A DNA stretch of 64,000 nt from Gorsachius magnificus. Taxonomy: Eukaryota > Chordata > Aves > Pelecaniformes > Ardeidae. Location: the NCBI GenBank assembly GCA_034008185.1, contig CM067081.1, positions 7,687,821 through 7,751,820 on the forward strand. Reading direction: 5' to 3'. The position numbers and the translations under genes are program-made. Under the pieces are notes generated by a model. It did not search any database, was not told the origin of the DNA, and was given only the letters and a program-made list of their open reading frames with translations. Below are positions 12,298-24,500 of this stretch, piece by piece (the stretch's first letter is position 1; every line of letters starts with the position of its first letter).

Positions 12298-12303
12298 GTA
12301 GGA
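12298..12303 (+). promoter_or_regulatory. DLG2: 5' splice donor of the DLG2 exon
   Basis: AAG|GTAGGA: the GT at 12298-12299 follows the last Lys codon. A good but not perfect donor (A at +3, G at +4, G at +5). Confidence 0.9.
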
Positions 12304-12414
12304 TTGAGATTCACTGTGGCTTTGGTCCTCAAATATAAGAAAACAGTCTCATGAAGCACCTGGGAAACTTATTTTGTCATACAAACAGACAAGCTGCTTT
12401 TTGAAAGGTATAAT

Positions 12415-12521
12415 TGCTTAGGGACATGGTTTAGTGGTGGGATGGCAGTGCTAGGTTAACGGTTGGACTCGATGATCTTAAAGGTCTTTTCCAACCGAGG
12501 TGATTCTATGATTCTATGATT
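12415..12521 (+). mobile_element. CR1 LINE 3' end, 107 bp
   Basis: Reads GCTTAGGGACATGGTTTAGTGG, then GGTTGGACTCGATGATCTTAAAGG and TCTTTTCCAACCGAGG, ending in two ATTCTATG units typical of the CR1 3' tail. It begins 118 bp after the DLG2 exon donor and is in sense orientation. Only the 3' UTR end remains. Confidence 0.95.
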
Positions 12522-12637
12522 GCAGATTGGTTGTCCTGTGTTGAGTTTTTAAGGCTTGTTGTCGTGTAACAGGGTGACGGTTGAGTTGGGAAAGCTTTGT
12601 GTTGAGATGGTAGCTTTTTGCTTTGATGGAGGCAAAA

Positions 12638-12688
12638 TGGTTGGACTTGATGATCTTAAAGGTCTTTTCCAACCTAGACAATTCTATA
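12638..12688 (+). mobile_element. CR1 LINE 3' end, 51 bp
   Basis: TGGTTGGACTTGATGATC, TTAAAGGTCTTTTCCAACCTAGA and a single ATTCTAT tail unit. It is a second, shorter CR1 3' end, same orientation and subfamily as the one 117 bp upstream. It may be an independent very short insertion, or part of a local duplication of the neighbour. Confidence 0.9.
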
Positions 12689-13302
12689 GACGATACTAAT
12701 GAGCTCATTCCTGGCAATGAGCCTTTTTTTCTGTACATTGAGAAAAGAATAATGTTGGTTCTCAGCCTCAGGATCACCGTGATTTTGGAATGGCAGACTT
12801 CCCTTCCTGACTGTCTTTGTTCAAAACTGAAAAATATGCTGTAACTGTAGCCATCTGATGGAGTCCTGGGTTTTGCATCTCTCAAAAAGCTACATCAAAG
12901 TCATAACTTATGCCTGAAAAGGGAGCTCATTTGCCAGTGTTCAGATCCTTATTGCTCAAGCACTTGCTGTTTTCTGTGGGTTTTGTTGCAATTCAGAGTG
13001 ATGCAGAGACATCTGTCTGTTATCTAAGGCAACTATTTATGAAATACAGGAGGTTTTTCTGTATGTGTGTTTGGTGTCCTCTGATATACCTGGCTGGGTA
13101 AAAAGGATTTATCTTTATGGTGATGCTGTATATTAATGAATAAGAAAACAATTTTTGAAAATTATATTTGCTCTTTAATAAGACTGCAATAGTTTGAAGA
13201 TGTTCCTAAAACTTCTCTAATGATGGGAGCATGGATGGAGTGATGAGCATGATGGTTTTCCTGGTCTTATTTTCTACTAGGCCTGGGAAGGAGAAAAAAA
13301 GA

Positions 13303-13321
13303 TTTTTTTTTTTTTTTTTTT
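13303..13321 (+). repeat. Poly(T) tract, 19 bp
   Basis: Nineteen uninterrupted T after GAGAAAAAAAGA. A simple homopolymer in the intron. Confidence 0.95.
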
Positions 13322-16009
13322 ACTAGAGGTGGTGATGTTCTGGGTAATGGTTTTATTCAGGCAATTAACTAAGCAGCAAACAAGGCAGATGGGCTTTGCT
13401 CCTTCTGGTGCTCAAAGCCTGTGAAATGGGCATCGCTTGCCTAGCAGAGTGATTACAGTCTGGTTACAAGTGAAAGGAAATGTTTATTATTAAAGATTGA
13501 TGCGAATGCAGCTGGTGTTCATTGAGCCTTCATGGAATAGCCATGTGCATTAATCTTTGTCCTCTGCTCTTGTTGCTCTGTTATGTAGTCTGTAGGTCGT
13601 TTGTCTTTTCATGTTTTAGCAGCTTTCCAGCTTACCTAACTTCTACTGCAGAAGCCAACAGTATCAAGCCGTGATATATCTTCTCCTGCTGAAGTAGATC
13701 AACTTAGTTATTTGGAAGGGATTACCTCCATGTGGCCTCTGTGTAACCCCAGGGGACAATCCCAGACAAAGCAATTTCTTGCCTGGAAGGGAAGCATCCC
13801 TGCTCCTCTAAAGGCTCCTTGAATATTAACATTATAGTGGTGCTTCTTATTCATGAAAATAATAAAAAAAAAAAGATATTTTGCTTCACAGGTTGAGGCT
13901 TTCAAGTAAGGCTGCATGATCCAAGCTGATAATGTAGCAATGATGATAAAAAGCTTATTGTGAAGTGAGGTGAAGGGTATCCCCAGTCGTATACAGTTGC
14001 CTTAAAACAGCTTCCAATCTAATTTGCTCTTCTGACAAAACAAAGATGTTTTCTTCTGCTGTTTTCTGAAGTGATGGGAGGAGAGGAGCTATATAGCATT
14101 TCCTCTGGAAAAGCAGTGTCTTCTGCAAGTTCTCTCCCGAGCCCAAGGATTTCTGTCTTTGACTCCGTCCCTTTCCCTTGTTTCCTTCAGATATTCACAG
14201 TGTCTCATGCCTGCCACTTAATCTAAACTTAGTAATTTGTCTTTTCTGACAGCTTTGAAGTTCCTGCTTGCTTTCTCCTGTAGTCTGTGTCCTGTCTTTT
14301 AACTTTCAGTAGACAATTAGCTCAAGAGGCTGGAGTAAACCTTCTACTAGAAGGTTCTGCCTTCTGCACTGTGGTAGCCTTCCCATCTGAAATACCTGCT
14401 TTGTGTTCACTTTTGTTCCTGGGAATTGACTGAAATCCCTGTTCAGAAGGTTTTTATCATGGTGATTTCCACATAGTTGAGAAGTAGCATTCCGAACTCT
14501 CCAAAATCCAAGCAGAATTGGTTGTTGTCTTGAGTTACAGACTTTCCATCCTATAGTCTGATAACATTAGGTATTCCACGCTCTTCTCAGTAGTATTCCG
14601 TGAACATGGCTGCAGTGACTAATCTGTTATTATCTAAATCTCAGGCATATTGCCTTTCAACCTATGCTGTGCCTTCCTAGGGAGAAATAAAATACTGTTT
14701 TTTTAAAGATTTGCTGGATAAGTGTGCCTGCAATTTAAATATTTAATTGCCTTGCGTGAGAGGTGGAACCGCTGGAATTCTGCTCTGAGGATATATATGT
14801 TGGGCTCCAAATACAGCGTGGCAACTCTAGCCTTAGGAGTGAGAAGGCACTGGCAATTGCAGTGGGATAAAGCTGTCTGGAGACTCCACTGAGAGCTGTT
14901 TGCACTGGAACGGTTCTGCCCCAGCTTTCTCAATACAGGTCAGAGCGTTTGGTGCAAAGGGAAAATGTGTGTAAATGGAAGAACCAAGAGAGGGATCACA
15001 TCACCTCCTGTGTGTCACTAGGACTGTCTGCCTGACCAGCCACCTGGCCAGCAAGCCTGGTGTGTAGGCAGGGGGTAGCGGTCTGGCTGAGTGGGGTTAA
15101 GTCACTGCCTGAATTTCCTTGTGGGATCTGCAGGTGAACCTCTCAAAGAATTTTTGAGGCAGACTTTTGTGTTTAGTGGCTGCAAAATGCCCTGATGACA
15201 GGATGATTTACCAAAAGTTTTTATCTTTGAAATCATGTTAAAAAAAAATAAATGGTTGAGCATAAAAATAATCCAGTTAAGATGCTTTGGAACCGAAGTG
15301 TTTTCCCAAGGCCAAGCCACATATCCATCTTAATCACATCACTTTTCCTAATTGACTTGAGTTTGGCAGAAGAAAAAATTGCTGGTTTCCATAAGTTTGT
15401 GTTCATTTGGAAAGAAATCCACAAAGACCATGCAATCAGAAAACTACCCTTCAGGGTGGCTGGTCCCAGCCCCCCCAGCTGACCAGTACCCACAGCCATC
15501 TCAGGAGGCCATAGGTGTTACACTTTGACTGTACCAGTAGACTGCTTGCTACCATCTCCCTGCCTGTGCTCCCAAGTTTGCAGTGTGCATCTCGGTGTGC
15601 ATCCAGAAGCCAGCTTGACAGCTTGAGCACAGACTTACATCATTACAGTCACAAATTTTGCAGATGGTTGAAGTTCAGGCAGAGAAACCATAGGCCTGTT
15701 TATACCCCATGTGTACATCTCTCAGTAAAACATTCCAGGGATTTTTGGAAGACTTTCTAACCCTCAGGATGGAAGGACTCAGCCCATCTTTTTGAAGATG
15801 TGTGTGATTCGGAATGCCTGACATAGTACTGTGTTGCATAGAACAGATGCATCTTAAATTTGATATCAAGTTCCTGTGTACAAATTGTTAAAGAACTTGG
15901 CTGTAATTTCATATTCCAGATTATGTGGTTTGATGTAGTCCAGAAATATCCTAGTGGAGCTCATCATTATCAGTTACTTCAGAAGTTTTTTTTATAAAGA
16001 TAACTTTCG

Positions 16010-16164
16010 TGCCCAGGGAAGTAGTGAAGTCCCCATCCCTGGAGGTATTTAGAAGCCAGGCAGACGAGGTGCTTAGGGACATGGTTTAGTGGTGGGATTT
16101 AGGTTAACGGTTGGACTTGATGATCTTAAAGGTCTTTTCCAACCTAAATGATTCTGTGATTCTT
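16010..16164 (+). mobile_element. CR1 LINE 3' end, about 155 bp
   Basis: GCCCAGGGAAGTAGTGAAG, CCATCCCTGGAGGTATTTAGAAG, GACGAGGTGCTTAGGGACATGG, GGTTGGACTTGATGATC, TTAAAGGTCTTTTCCAACC and a decayed ATTCTGTGATTCTT tail. It includes the extreme end of the ORF2 coding region (the 'REVV.SPSLEVF' part) plus the 3' UTR. A small internal deletion removed the 'gatggcagtgc' piece seen in the 12.4 kb copy. Confidence 0.94.
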
Positions 16165-17121
16165 CAATGACCTTACACTAGTTTTGCACACTGAATAATC
16201 AGAAATCTGGTCCTCAACCATTCTGAAAATCTCTGGGACACTCAGATACTGAGTATGCTAAATATCATTTAGGAACGTGAAGAGTTTTCTGATATTGCAA
16301 TGTCTTGTTATCTTTCAAGTACCTAAAATCTAGTACGCTAGTCAGAAGATTACTTCTTTTCAGAAGATAATAATGAGCAAGAACAGTCATGCTGAAAAAC
16401 AGACCCTCTTTTCCCTGTGATTTTTACTTTTGTAACTTCAGATTTTTTGCATGAACCTCACTTTTCCACTCTTCTACTACTTCTCCTCTTGTGGCATTTC
16501 CTGTATGCTCAACTCGGTTCTAGAAAATGCTTAATTTTAGAAAGCTGAAAACTTGTGTTAAAGGTTGATCTACTTATTAGTGTGGAGAAGATAAAATTTC
16601 CAATAGCTTCAGCAACTTGGAATGTCAAACACTGGAGTTTTAAAGGAAGTTTTCGGTTCTGTGGCTGTATTAACATTTGGGAAAAATGCTAACATGCGAG
16701 AAGTTTCGTAGAAGAGAGAGTTGCCGTATTAAGCTGATAAATGTTCTTTTCAATTTACGGAGGTGATGAAATTGTGGTTGATTAATCTGTTAAAGGAAAA
16801 AGTATGTAATGTAATGAAAAGATCGCTTAAAATAATCTTGTTGCACTTTCCCTCGTTTGACACAAGATGGTGCAGTAAGCTCAGAATCCTTTGATCTGCA
16901 GCTCTAAGGCCTCGGTGGCCTGCCATGGAGGTTTTTCTTACATGGTTTAAAACGTGCTAGTTCTGTAAAAATGCCTTGTTAGAAATTAGGTACCTTCTGA
17001 ATCCCCGGTGTGTTGGGAAATCTGAATACAACACAACTATACCTGAAATTCAGACGTGCAAGTTCTGTCTCTAAATTAAATGCACCTTTCTTTCCCTTCC
17101 TCCTAGGACTAGAGCTAATCC

Positions 17122-17140
17122 GTGTTCATTAAATGAACAC
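17122..17140. repeat. Short inverted repeat, 8-bp arms
   Basis: GTGTTCAT and ATGAACAC are exact reverse complements separated by TAA. No element could be tied to it. Confidence 0.7.
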
Positions 17141-18933
17141 TAACTAGCTTCTAAATGGCCCTTGTTAGTATTATTGTGACCCTAGATTTCTTTTTGTTTT
17201 AAGTGTATTCCACTTTCTTTAGATAAGCTTAAAATTAAAATTCACATAAGGATGTTACATCTCCTTGGTTGCCTGAACATTTTAAACATCAGGCTACTAC
17301 AACTACTATCTCCATTTCCTAACTTAATGCAAGGTTTGAGTGTAAGCATCAATGGCAGTTATGCAAAAGAAAGTAGCCAGGTAAATTACTGTTATCATCT
17401 TAGCCTGGGATATTTTTAAACAAGGAAGTTCAGAAACATTTTCTGTTGCTTCCTCCTTTGATGGCCTCACTTGGTAGAAGGGATAGAACTGCTCTGGATA
17501 TTCCTTGGGCTTTTTTTTTTGTTTGGTTGGTTGGATTTTTTTGTTGGCTTTTTTTTCTTCTGTCCCAGGGTGTTATCCTGCAGCTCAGCAGGGTTGCTGA
17601 CAACTTACAGAAAGTCAGGCTTGATAGAATGACATTCCCGTGGAGAGAGGGAAAATTCATCTCTGCATGAAGCAAATGGGCAATTCATTTGCTTCGAGGT
17701 CTCCAAAGTTAAGGTTGTACATGAACTGACGTTTGTGCAAATTGGTTTTCAGAAGAAGGAGACTTGCTTCTCCCATCACCATAGCACATTGACTCCATTT
17801 CTTCTTTTTCCTTGATCATGGCAAAAGCCCCTGTCTTACCCATTACTTGAGATCCTCTGTATCTAGTGGGGAAAGGATGTTTTGTTTCTGCTCCAAGCCA
17901 GATTTCTCTCTTGCCCAACTTCCATCTTTTGGTGAGTGTGTAAAGTGTCCTTTGCACTCCTGTCATTCTTCTTGTTATCCACTTGGGCGCAGGAAGGCCA
18001 ATCCTGGGAAAGCTCCCAGAATCTGGCATGCCCGCTTTGCCGTCTTTAATGAAACAGCTTTTTTGTCATCTCTGAAGCCTTCCTTGTCTAAGTGTGAATC
18101 AGAGCTCACTAGGGTGGTTGCCATGCTCTTCTGACAAATTAACAGAGATGGGGAAAGAGGCTCTGAGGATGAGCTTGGATGATTAATTAATCTGTGAAAA
18201 ACATCTTAGCTCAAGCATCCTGGAAACTGTCATAAAGAGTAATTTTTTTGTGACTAAAAATGTAGATTAGGTAAGAGCTATTTATTTCATGAATTAACAT
18301 TGACTTCAGTAAAAATTGAGTTCTAAAGACAATTTGGCTAAATAAGGTCAAAACATTATGTATTGATTTTTTTATTTTTTTTTTTTATTGGTTCAGTTGC
18401 AACAGTTCCATTTCTCAGTTTGCAAAGTTTTGGAACTATGGTTTTACTATTGAATTCTGTATAAAATACTATGTCAGGAACTGGTCACAGGTACTGTGAG
18501 AATAGCAAACTCCAGGACTCTCATGGTGTTGCAGTGGATCTTGTGAGCTGTAGATTAACTCAAGATGTTGCTGCACAGGGCTGCAAAACAGAATTAGAAA
18601 ATACACTCAGCAGGCTTGTGTAGTTGTTTTAAATGAGCAGTTGCAGGGAAGTCCTCCACTCACGTAATTGTAAATATCTCTAGGTACCAGGGAACCAGAT
18701 TGACACAGGAAAAGCTTGTTGCTGCAGCTTTCAGCGTTACCATGCCTGATACTCCAGTGTAAATACAGTTCCTAGTGCTTTTGAGGGGATCATCCAACTC
18801 TGATAAGAAAACCCATTTATTTTTCCAGAGCTACTGAACATCCTTAATTCCTATTACTGGGGAAGAACCCTATGTTAGAGGTGAAGTTCAGATAGGAAAG
18901 AGAACAAGATAAGGCTGGGGGTTTTTTCTTTTC

Positions 18934-18952
18934 TTTTTTTTTTTTTTTTTTT
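18934..18952 (+). repeat. Poly(T) tract, 19 bp
   Basis: Nineteen T preceded by a T/C-rich run (GTTTTTTCTTTTC), giving an extended pyrimidine stretch from about 18921. Confidence 0.93.
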
Positions 18953-19373
18953 AATTTCTGGTATTCAGGTGTGACAAACAGTTGAGGCTGTGCCATAGCA
19001 CAGACTGTTCTTCCAGAGCAAAGCTGCTGCATTTCAGAGGCTCTGAAGAGCTGTGGAGGGCTGTGAGAGGCTGATGCTTTGTTGTGCGTCAGGAACAGAA
19101 GCCTGAAGTTTTCTCTTGCAGTTACAAAATTAATTGGGGTTATATAGAGGACATATTAATGTATGCATGGATATATTAGCAAGCCATCTAAAATTTAATC
19201 TTGCATCCTTTTCTTTGCTTACGCTGACTACATTTCATAAGTATAGCTAATCTGCATGAAGCGTTTTTTTAGCCTCAGGGTGGCTCAGCCCGGTAGCAAT
19301 GATCTTATAATAATACTTTTGATCTCTGCCCTGGTAGCTTCCTAGCTTTTGTGGTTTGGGGTTGGTTTTGTTG

Positions 19374-19394
19374 CCCCCCCCCCCCCCCCCCCCC
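19374..19394 (+). repeat. Poly(C) tract, 21 bp
   Basis: Twenty-one uninterrupted C, preceded by TTGTTG and followed by TTTTT. A run this long is uncommon in AT-rich intronic DNA and prone to length error in sequencing. Confidence 0.93.
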
Positions 19395-19549
19395 TTTTTA
19401 ATATGCAGTTATTGGCAAAGTCCCTTACTGCAGTCTGTATCAGTTGTATTCCACTGAATATTCAGTAGGTTGCTTCATTAAGATACAACACTTGTTACAT
19501 GCTTAATCATGTACTGCTCATCTCTTACTGTAACAGCAGATAAACATAC

Positions 19550-19578
19550 AACATAGATCTGTATCTGTGATCTATGTT
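19550..19578. repeat. Inverted repeat, 10-bp arms
   Basis: AACATAGATC and GATCTATGTT are perfect reverse complements around a 9-base loop (TGTATCTGT). It could fold as a small hairpin; it is too short for a typical microRNA precursor. Confidence 0.75.
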
Positions 19579-21141
19579 TTTTAATATAAAAAAGCAATCG
19601 GAGTAAAAAGAGAGAAAGGAAACACACAAATATATCTGTGCTTGCTCTTGCTATTAGAGAAGTGGCAAAAGTAGCTCTGAATTTTTGTTATTTTGTTATG
19701 TTTCAAGGTGAAACAAGCAGCTTATAAATTAGTATTCTAAAGAATATTTTGTATCTTAATTTCATGTGGGTAGGAATGTCTTTCATTTTTGCAATCCTTG
19801 TCTTACTCTGAAGAAAGTCCTAAAATGGTGCAAAATTTGAATGTTACGGTAAAGAATAGCTACTAATGACTAATAGTTTTGGGGTTTCGTCATCATAGCT
19901 AAGTCCATTGTTTTGTGTGCTTGATTTTTTTTTTGCCTTGGATTTCTGATTGATGGCTTTCCACATGATTTATGCTGGTGCAGACAGTACCTTTTTATCT
20001 TTCTAGCTTCTGACAGAATTAAAAAGAAACCAAATAAAAATGCTTCTGTCAGTGGGTGATTTAGTTGGAGAAATCTCTGCAACTTAAGGTAAACCTCAGG
20101 CATTTCAATCCTCTATTTTTTGGTGAAATAAATGATGGCTTCTGATGGACACAGGCAAGGCAAATTCTGACAGTGACTACCATTATATGTGGTTAGATTT
20201 GCCCAAAGAATAAAGAAAGGAATTTTCAAAGGAATTTGAAAATATTTTCAGGCTATGGACACTGTTTACTTTCTAAGGGCCTCCTAGGTATTGAAAGTCT
20301 TTTCAAGTGTTAATCTGAATTGCAGTTTCAGGAGATTTTCTCTGTTCTTGATCTACTGTGTGCTTTATCCATTACTATTAATTAGCTGTTTTATCTTTTA
20401 TTCTTTTCAGATAGTAGATTTCTCCTTAAGGATAGCCTTGTTCCCAAGTCTTATTTTTTGAAAAAAGGCTGATATATTGCAAATATTCCTGGCCATGTCT
20501 CTCACTTATAACCAAGAAAATGAGAAATTCCAGGAATCCCTCTTTGCCTTTCTGTAATGTTTTGCGTAGTACTAGTTACTCCTTGCTTCCCTGTAATGAA
20601 ATGAGCTATTTTTTCCTTGATGTATTGGCCATATGAAATACTCATAGTGTATAAAATAAACAGAGAGAGATGTTGTATTATAAAGGTGAGGGTTTTTCCC
20701 AGCTGAAATAAGTAGAATATATTGAGTAAATCCATGGAAACACTACTAGATGCTACAGACATAAGATTTGTCTGTTCTCTCCGTTACTTTCTTTGAGTCC
20801 AGGAGTACAAGAATACCAGTCCATTTGTAAAGTATCTGTAACGATGTTTGCCACCTTTCCAAAGCGTTTTGTGACCTACTGATGAAAAGTGCAATAAAGC
20901 AGCTTGGAGTTATTAGTCAGACTGTAACAGGAGGGATTTTTCTCAGAGGTGTCAGACAGGTTAAACACCAGTTGTTTCCTTAAGCTCCGTACCTGAAATG
21001 CCCTTCCGTCAGACTTCAGCTACTATTGGTGCTTGGGAATGTACTCTGCATTTTAAATGAAGCATTCAACTGCTGTAATACCTTTTTCACCGAGGAATAT
21101 CCTGATAATTCACTCACTCAGGAGAAGATATGTGTTTATAC

Positions 21142-21161
21142 ATCCAATGATATCATTGGAT
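21142..21161. repeat. Perfect 20-bp palindrome
   Basis: ATCCAATGAT is followed directly by its reverse complement ATCATTGGAT with no spacer. The flanks are AT-rich with TATACATA repeats. Confidence 0.9.
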
Positions 21162-21270
21162 ATACATATACATACATCAAAAACATTCTGGCTTTTGTCA
21201 GAATCCAATGTAAACCAAAGTACTAAGCAGAAGTTTTCAACTCCAGAAGCTCTGGATGGGTGCAGCTTCC

Positions 21271-21525
21271 ATCACAGAATCATTTAAGTTGGAAAAGACC
21301 TTTAAGATCATCAAGTCCAACCATTAACCTAACCCTGCCATCTCACCACTAAACCATGTCCCTAAGCACCTGCACATCTTTTAAATACCTCCACCACTTC
21401 ACTGGGCAGCCTGTTCCAATTCTTGACAACCCTTTTGGTGAAGAAATTTTCCTAATATCCAGTCTGCAACTTGAGGCCATTTTCTCTTGTCCTATAACTT
21501 CTTGCTGGGGAGAAGAGAGCGACAC
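21271..21525 (-). mobile_element. CR1 LINE fragment, about 255 bp, antisense
   Basis: The + strand shows the reverse complement of a CR1 3' region: ATCACAGAATCATTTAAG, TTGGAAAAGACCTTTAAGATC, CATGTCCCTAAGCACCTGCAC, CACTGGGCAGCCTGTTCC, GAAGAAATTTTCCTAAT and TTGCTGGGGAGAAGAGAGCGAC. It is the 'gatcttaaaggtc' 3'-end subfamily. It includes the C-terminal coding end of ORF2, broken by many changes. This is the only antisense copy of that subfamily in the window. Confidence 0.95.
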
Positions 21526-24500
21526 CATGCAGAGGACAGATTTTGTTTAGTCAGACCTTATGGAAGAATATCTTGGCAGCCTGACTAAGAAGTGCTAAAG
21601 CTAATACACATTTTGTTTGCAAGTGCTTCTTTTTTAAACTCCCGTTTCTCATGCCTTTTATTTCATCTTGCTGTAATGTAGTTTTGTGGACTGTGGAGCT
21701 GTGAAAAAAAACAACAGAATTTTGGCATTTAAAAGAAAAAAGATATTTCTGAACTGACTATTATTTTCCAACTCTTGTGTAGAATCTAGTCTAAATAAGA
21801 GTTTTAGAACTTGTTATTGTGTAACAGCTTGGTATCAATAGCTGAGACTTCTCAGAAAGGTGTTGTGTTTTTTTTTTTTTAAATGGAAAATGCTTTTTGC
21901 CATTTGGTTCCCTCCAACATGTCTATTCAGCAGGTCATGTTGCTGTCTAATAATCTTTTAAAGGCAATATTGCTACTGAAGCTGATGCAGTTGGGGGAAA
22001 TGTCAAAAAATAGTCAGTAGGCTTGATGACTCAGGTGACTTTTTAAGAGCTGCACTGTTTACTAACTTGACTTCCCACGGTACTTTTTGCTGTCTTCTCC
22101 CTTCCCATGTTATTGTTTTTCTGTTCCATAGTTAATCGGTGTAACTTTTTCTTGTTATTTTTTTCTGAATTGCCTTCAGGATCCATTCCTGTATTTCTCC
22201 GTTAGGTATTTCTTCCTTATTTTTCTGTTATATCCATTCCTACACCTACACATGGATCTTGTTAACACTGAGAGCCACCCACGAAGTGCAAGTTTGTACC
22301 AGGTAGCTGTTAACGTGTAATGATTGATGCCCTTCTTGTTCAAAACAATTGCACTCTTATTGATCATTTTGCTTTTTGGCTGCTTTGAGAGAATAGGAGA
22401 CGTGGTTCTCCCTGCCTCTCCTTTGTCGTACATGATCTTTATGAATAGTTGTGTTGATTTGTTGGGTTTTCTTCCCCCCAAGCAAAAGCAATATGAAACA
22501 CACTTGAATGTTATCAAGTCCAGTGGATCACAGTTGCCCACTGAAATCACAGCACTCTGGGCAGCTTTTATTCTGCTAAGACTTACAAAAACTCTGAGCC
22601 GCAGCAGATGCAATTGATTTTTTTTTTTTCAGCCAACAGACTCAAGCACATAAAATTGCATCTGCTATCTTCCAAATGTGAATAGAACATCTCTTTTACA
22701 TGCGTAAGAGGTAGAAGTTAGCTTTGTAGGTTAAAGTGTGTTCTGCAGAAAATAACGGCATTCTCAAAGAAAACATACATAGCTGATTTTTTCAAAGCCT
22801 CCCTTCCACTACAATTATAATAAACATCTGCCTGGATTGCTGCATTGGGCTTAATCAGCTCTGAGTGCCTGAAGTTTGTGCTTCCAAATAAAAAATTCAT
22901 TAAACCTGATAATCAACTTAATAAAACTATTATAGTTGATAACAAGACATTGGAAATGCTGAAAAGAGTAATGGAGTTTTCAACAAATGAAGACATTTCT
23001 ACTTTGAAGTCAGTGTCACAAATTGTGTCTTTGATCAAGCAGATGAGCAAATGCCAAGCAGGGAAATGGAATTTCGGTGATAGTACATAGCATGTAAGTA
23101 TAAAGGCTTATATTAATTACTGGGAATTGGCCCAAATAGCTCAAAGTTAACAACTTAACACTCTAGGAGTGTTAATGTCATCAACCAACTTCTGATGATC
23201 ATGCTTGCGTCCGATTTCACATTCCAATTACTGCTGTTTCGTCTTTAGCAGTCGTTAGGCAGTTGGTTTCCTTTACTATTTTGCAACAAATCCATAAACT
23301 GAGCCAATCTGAACTGAATTAGAGGTTTCAGCTGAAAATGGGTTCTTTTCCTAATTATTATGTTCATAATTTTACTTCTGTTTTGAAAAGGCATTGTTTT
23401 TTTTCAGTACCTTGGAGATTTGGTATTTACTTAAGGCAAATGGGAATGAGTACAGTAAAGTGCAGACAAGGATGTTTCAGATTGCTTATACTTTAAGAAT
23501 AAGCTGTAATGTCAGAGAGTGTCTGAAGAACTGACTCAAGCAATCTCAGTTAAAATACCCAAGACAGGTTTCCATTTCTGAAAGTGCTATTTACCTACAC
23601 TCTCCTAAAGATACTGGGATTAGTGAATTTTAATCCTGTCTTTATCTTGGAGTATAAACTAGGCCACAAGGACTACTAAACACTTGTACCTCAAAGACTA
23701 ATAAAGAAACAGAGTTGCATATATAGAGAGAGGCAACAGTCAACCAGGCAGAGCATCATGTCAGTACTTATATTTCTAAACTGTAGAAAAACAACCATGT
23801 TGAGCAAAGCAATAGAGCATCTCTATGTTAGCCTATTATTGCTATTAAAAAAGTGAAGTGTTGGGATTGCTTTGGAAAACTTAATTTGCCTCCTGTATTC
23901 TCTTTCGGCACTTCACATACTGGGAATTTCCACATTCATGCCGTTGGAGGACTGTGCGTGTCTGTGCTTAGGGGCTGTATCTTCCTCATTTGGAAGTGTA
24001 GCGTCTCTTTTTCCAGCGTAGCTGCAGAGAAGTAGGATAGATATGTTTCCCAGTACCGATATTTCTTTCAGACCAGAATGACTTGGGAACTCTACCTGCT
24101 CAGCTGGACTATAGAGCCATTGGAAACGTACATCTATGGCTTTCCATAAATTTTCATATACTGACTTTATCCCTACACCTTTTCTTCTCACGCTTTCTTG
24201 CTGAAGTGGAATGACTCAGCAGCTGAGTTCCTACACCAGGTCATTATCTCAGACTGGAGAGGGATCTGAGCCAGTTTGGAGCTACACGAAATGCCATGGG
24301 GTAGAGAGACAGCCTGAGGAAAACGCAATCCAGGCTTTGTCCCATTGCTCTCTTCCTGCCTCATTCTCACTGTCTCCAAGCCTTTTCATTTCTTCTTCCA
24401 GTACAAGGGTTTTGTAGGAAAATATATTTTACAAATAGTTGTGTGTGAGGAACCATGAAAACGGAGGTTGGCAGTCAGTGCCTGAAGTGCACACAGGTAT

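Noticed and set aside
17709..18029. Minus-strand frame of about 106 codons
   Set aside because: No recognisable motif; chance frame in intron.
22176..22613. Minus-strand frame of about 145 codons
   Set aside because: No recognisable domain, no splice or promoter support; lengths like this arise by chance in 64 kb read in six frames.
22824..23089. Plus-strand open frame of about 88 codons with a protein-like look (KFVLPNKKF, TLKSVSQIVSLIKQMSK)
   Set aside because: No ATG at the head, no homology I recognise, and open frames this long are expected by chance in AT-rich DNA at this scale. A search of protein databases would settle it.
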